Shown: piece after piece, positions 5,274 through 6,931 of the stretch
How positions within the stretch are numbered: the first letter of the stretch is position 1
Layout of the letters: each line of letters opens with the position of its first letter
NCBI GenBank assembly: GCA_024399225.1
Contig: JAKSHV010000054.1
Coordinates: 1-6,931 of the forward strand
DNA: 6,931 bases
Direction: 5' to 3'
Source of the DNA: an archaeon
GTDB lineage: Archaea; Thermoplasmatota; Thermoplasmata; Methanomassiliicoccales; Methanomethylophilaceae
Position numbers and translations under genes: made by a program
Notes under the pieces: generated by a model
Told to the model about the DNA's origin: nothing
The model's database searches: none
What the model saw: the letters and a program-made list of their open reading frames with translations, nothing else

Positions 5274-6599
5274 ATGACCTGTAAAAACTCCATCTAGGTA
5301 TCAATCGCAATAGTGGCAATGATCGCAGCGATAGCCATCGCTCTCATCGGACTGCCCTATTGCTCCGTCACAGATGTGGCGGTCGCCCCCGGTTCATCCG
5401 GGGATTTTGTATGGATAATGGTCTGTTCCGCACTGGTTTTCATGATGGTCCCTGCCCTGGCATTCTTCTACGGCGGAATGCTTCGTAAGCAGAGCATGGG
5501 ATCCATCATGGCCCAGGTTTTGGCAGCCATTGTAGTAATGTCTCTTGTTTGGGTGATCTGCGGATTCAGTCTTGCATTCGCAACCGACGGACCCGTCATC
5601 GGAAGTCTCGACTACTTCATGTTCAACGGACTTCTCGCCGGCGGTGCCCCCTCCGATTCCTCAACCCTATCTTTCGCGGTTTTCCAGATGATGTTCGCCG
5701 TCATCACTTGTGCGATCATCATCGGTTCATGTGCAGAGAGGGTAAGGTTCGCAGCGATAATGCTCATCCTCGTCCTGTGGTCTGTGTTCGTTTACGTTCC
5801 TGTCGCACACTGGATCTGGGGAGGCGGATTCCTCTCTGCCAATCTGCCTATGGTGGATTTCGCCGGAGGAATAGTCATCCATATTCTTGCGGGTGCATCC
5901 GGTCTAGCCCTTGCGGTCGTTGCCGGTCCGCGTAAAGCACACATCAGGAAGGCACGCCCCCATAACATCCCGTTCGTGTTCATCGGAGGTATGCTTCTGT
6001 GGGTGGGCTGGTTCGGATTCAACGGAGGTTCCGGACTCTACGGAGACGGTGTCGCCATCCGTGCGATATTCATCTCCCATCTTGCAGGAGCCGCCGGAGC
6101 AGCTTCGTGGATGGTGTGTCAGTACATCTCCACCGGACGCGTGAACGTCATGGGAATAATCACCGGTGCGATCGCCGGTCTCGGTTCCATCACCCCCATG
6201 GCGGGATATGTCGAGGCGCCGTCCGCAATAGTGGTCGGAATGGTCGGAGGTATACTCTGTCATTACGCAATCGCGTTCATGCGTTCCAGGAAGAATGTCG
6301 ACGATGCTCTCGATGTTTTCGGACTCCATGGCATCTCCGGTATCTGGGGATCCATCGCCACGGGAATCTTTGCCTGCGGTGCCCTGACTCCCGGAGGTTT
6401 GGACGGCCTCATGTATGGGGGTACGGAGCTCATCGTGGGACAGATAGCGGCATCGCTGTTCGTTCTTGTTTACGTATTTGCAGTCACCTACGCCATTGGT
6501 TTCCTTGTTTCGAAAATCATGGTGCTCAGGGTGTCGGACAACTGCGAGGTCATCGGTCAGGATCTTGCAGAACATGGAGAGCCCGCCTACTCGATGTAA
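5274..6599 (+). CDS. amt: Ammonium transporter Amt with in-frame TAG in the leader
   Basis: This is an Amt/Mep/Rh channel that moves ammonium or ammonia across the membrane, with about eleven transmembrane helices after a leader. Numbered from the GTG at 5313 (428 residues), it has the family signature DFAGGIVIHILAGASG (182-197), the twin pore histidines His190 and His339 (FGLHGISGIWGS), the gate phenylalanines Phe124 and Phe128, the SCAERVRF motif, and the usual LAEHGEPAY tail. From the ATG at 5274 the same frame reads MTCKNSI-TAG-VSIAIV, giving 441 residues if TAG is decoded. That longer form supplies the missing Lys of a signal-peptide n-region, followed by a hydrophobic core and an AVA-type cleavage site before PGSSGD. 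The GTG at 5313 and the ATG at 5319 are the conservative starts; neither has a well-placed ribosome site. No glnK gene follows, although one usually does. A terminator hairpin comes 12 nt after the stop. Confidence 0.95.
5295..5297 (+). other. In-frame TAG codon 8 of amt, candidate pyrrolysine site
   Basis: Starting at the ATG at 5274, this TAG is the eighth codon and the only stop in an otherwise open frame through to 6599. No complete gene in the window uses TAG as its terminator. It is one base from AAG (Lys). In a pyrrolysine-decoding methanogen it could be read through; otherwise it ends a seven-codon leader or marks a mutated start region. Confidence 0.5.
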
Positions 6600-6611
6600 G
6601 CCAATTTCTTA

Positions 6612-6629
6612 CGGCCCCGGAAGGGGCCG
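6612..6629 (+). terminator. GC-rich terminator hairpin after amt
   Basis: CGGCCCC (6612-6618) and GGGGCCG (6623-6629) form a perfect seven-base stem around a GGAA loop, beginning 12 nt after the amt stop. A T6 run follows at 6658-6663, before the next promoter region. The hairpin is strong and the T-run is typical of archaeal termination. Confidence 0.65.
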
Positions 6630-6668
6630 ATTACATATCCAATTCAAGATTGGTGTATTTTTTCTACA

Positions 6669-6684
6669 TTAGACATTTGTCTAA
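6669..6684. promoter_or_regulatory. Perfect palindromic operator copy 3
   Basis: TTAGACA-TT-TGTCTAA has seven perfectly complementary bases on each side of a two-base centre. It lies just after the amt T-run and about 100 bp upstream of the TATA box of the next gene. It is the best copy of the motif and defines the consensus. Confidence 0.6.
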
Positions 6685-6764
6685 TTGATTGTGATAACAC
6701 TATACATATATTTACAAAATTAACAATGATATGTATATATATTTGGTTAATTGACGTTAAAATA

Positions 6765-6797
6765 CCAATGTATAAATACAAATTCAATATACATTGG
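6765..6797. promoter_or_regulatory. 10-bp inverted repeat enclosing the corrinoid-gene TATA box
   Basis: CCAATGTATA (6765-6774) and TATACATTGG (6788-6797) are perfect inverted arms with 13 bases between them. The TATA box TATAAATA (6771-6778) begins in the left arm, and the operator copy at 6799-6814 begins one base after the right arm. This is a candidate site for a dimeric regulator that covers the core promoter. Confidence 0.5.
6771..6778 (+). promoter_or_regulatory. TATA box for the corrinoid-protein gene
   Basis: TATAAATA is close to the archaeal consensus. A start 25-28 nt downstream of its centre falls around 6799-6803, inside the operator copy at 6799-6814, leaving a leader of about 65 nt before the ATG at 6868. 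Other TATA-like stretches lie near 6701-6742 and cannot be excluded. Confidence 0.55.
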
Positions 6798-6798
6798 A

Positions 6799-6814
6799 TT
6801 AGACAAATGTCGCA
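6799..6814. promoter_or_regulatory. Operator copy 4 over the predicted start site
   Basis: TTAGACAAATGTCGCA matches the palindrome (as TTAGACA-AA-TGTCTAA) at 14 of 16 positions. It covers the transcription start predicted from the TATA box at 6771-6778, a position typical of repressor binding. Confidence 0.5.
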
Positions 6815-6867
6815 AACAAACGAACTGTATGTACGTTTGAACAACGAATTGTCCATGGAGAGTAAAT

Positions 6868-6931
6868 ATGTCAAACGAAGCAATTCTTGCAGATCTTAGG
6901 ACTGCAATTGAAACTTGGGACTTCAAACTCG
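6868..6931 (+). CDS. Start of a putative corrinoid (B12-binding) methyltransferase protein, partial
   Basis: Only the first 21 codons lie in the window (MSNEAILADLRTAIETWDFK and one more residue); the gene runs off the right edge. A GGAG ribosome site (6857-6860) sits seven bases before the ATG. The amphipathic helix with an ILxxLRxAIExxD pattern resembles the N-terminal helical domain of the small corrinoid proteins MtmC, MtbC and MttC, which carry methyl groups from methylamines, or related methyltransferase partners. With so few residues this is a resemblance, not an identification. The long, operator-rich, AT-rich upstream region is what one expects for a strongly regulated methanogenesis gene. 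Confidence 0.45.
   Translation, partial: MSNEAILADLRTAIETWDFKL

Noticed and set aside
5257..5277. Tiny ORF MQAIIP whose stop overlaps the amt ATG at 5274.
   Set aside because: It begins only about 10 bases after the amt TATA box, upstream of the predicted transcription start, so it is unlikely to be transcribed from that promoter. Six codons carry no other support.
6644..6883. Minus-strand 79-codon frame in the spacer upstream of the corrinoid gene.
   Set aside because: It is a low-complexity Ile/Tyr/Asn-rich translation of AT-rich regulatory DNA, and it overlaps the promoter and start of the next gene.
1..6931. CRISPR array, insertion sequence ends or an integration site.
   Set aside because: There are no regularly spaced direct repeats, no transposase gene, and no terminal inverted repeats with flanking duplications.

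Overview
The window looks like an archaeal chromosome, most likely a host-associated methylotrophic methanogen of the Methanomassiliicoccales (Methanomethylophilaceae type). The grounds are moderate-GC genes separated by AT-rich spacers with archaeal TATA boxes, several genes whose TATA-to-start distance implies leaderless mRNAs, frequent AGG/AGA arginine codons, and a small Cys-rich archaeal protein. The start of what looks like a corrinoid (B12-binding) methyltransferase partner lies at the right edge. None of the six complete genes I call ends in TAG (three TAA, three TGA), and an in-frame TAG sits inside the apparent 5' end of the ammonium transporter gene. Both fit a pyrrolysine-decoding methanogen. 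The taxon is inference.

Layout, left to right. Positions 3-959 (-) encode a membrane-anchored extracytoplasmic protein of unknown function, with a 14-bp palindrome between its TATA box and its start. Positions 960-1475 hold no intact gene: there is a strong hairpin, a run of eight C, and a probable frameshifted gene remnant on the + strand. Positions 1476-1622 (-) encode a 48-residue protein with six cysteines. Positions 1656-3571 (-) are a two-gene operon: an ABC/OLD-type AAA ATPase followed, 8 nt later, by a DUF4435 TOPRIM-like protein. This gene order and domain pair match the PARIS class of antiviral systems. Positions 3666-5048 (-) encode a zinc-ribbon plus TPR-like helical-repeat protein. 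A 225-bp AT-rich divergent spacer then leads to amt (+, to 6599), an ammonium transporter with all key residues, followed by a terminator hairpin. A 268-bp AT-rich regulatory spacer precedes the first 21 codons of the putative corrinoid protein (6868 to the edge).

The most interesting signals are on the right side. (1) Amt has a TAG codon at position 8 of a signal-peptide-like leader that is otherwise continuous with the transporter, so full-length translation may need pyrrolysine insertion or restart at a downstream codon. (2) A palindrome, TTAGACA-N2-TGTCTAA, occurs perfectly once and in near-perfect form three more times. Two copies lie in the TPR/amt divergent spacer and two upstream of the corrinoid gene, one of them over the predicted transcription start. 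Together they suggest that ammonium transport and methyl-group metabolism share one regulator. Methylamine breakdown both needs pyrrolysine and releases ammonium, so a link between the two is plausible, but it is inferred and not shown by the sequence.
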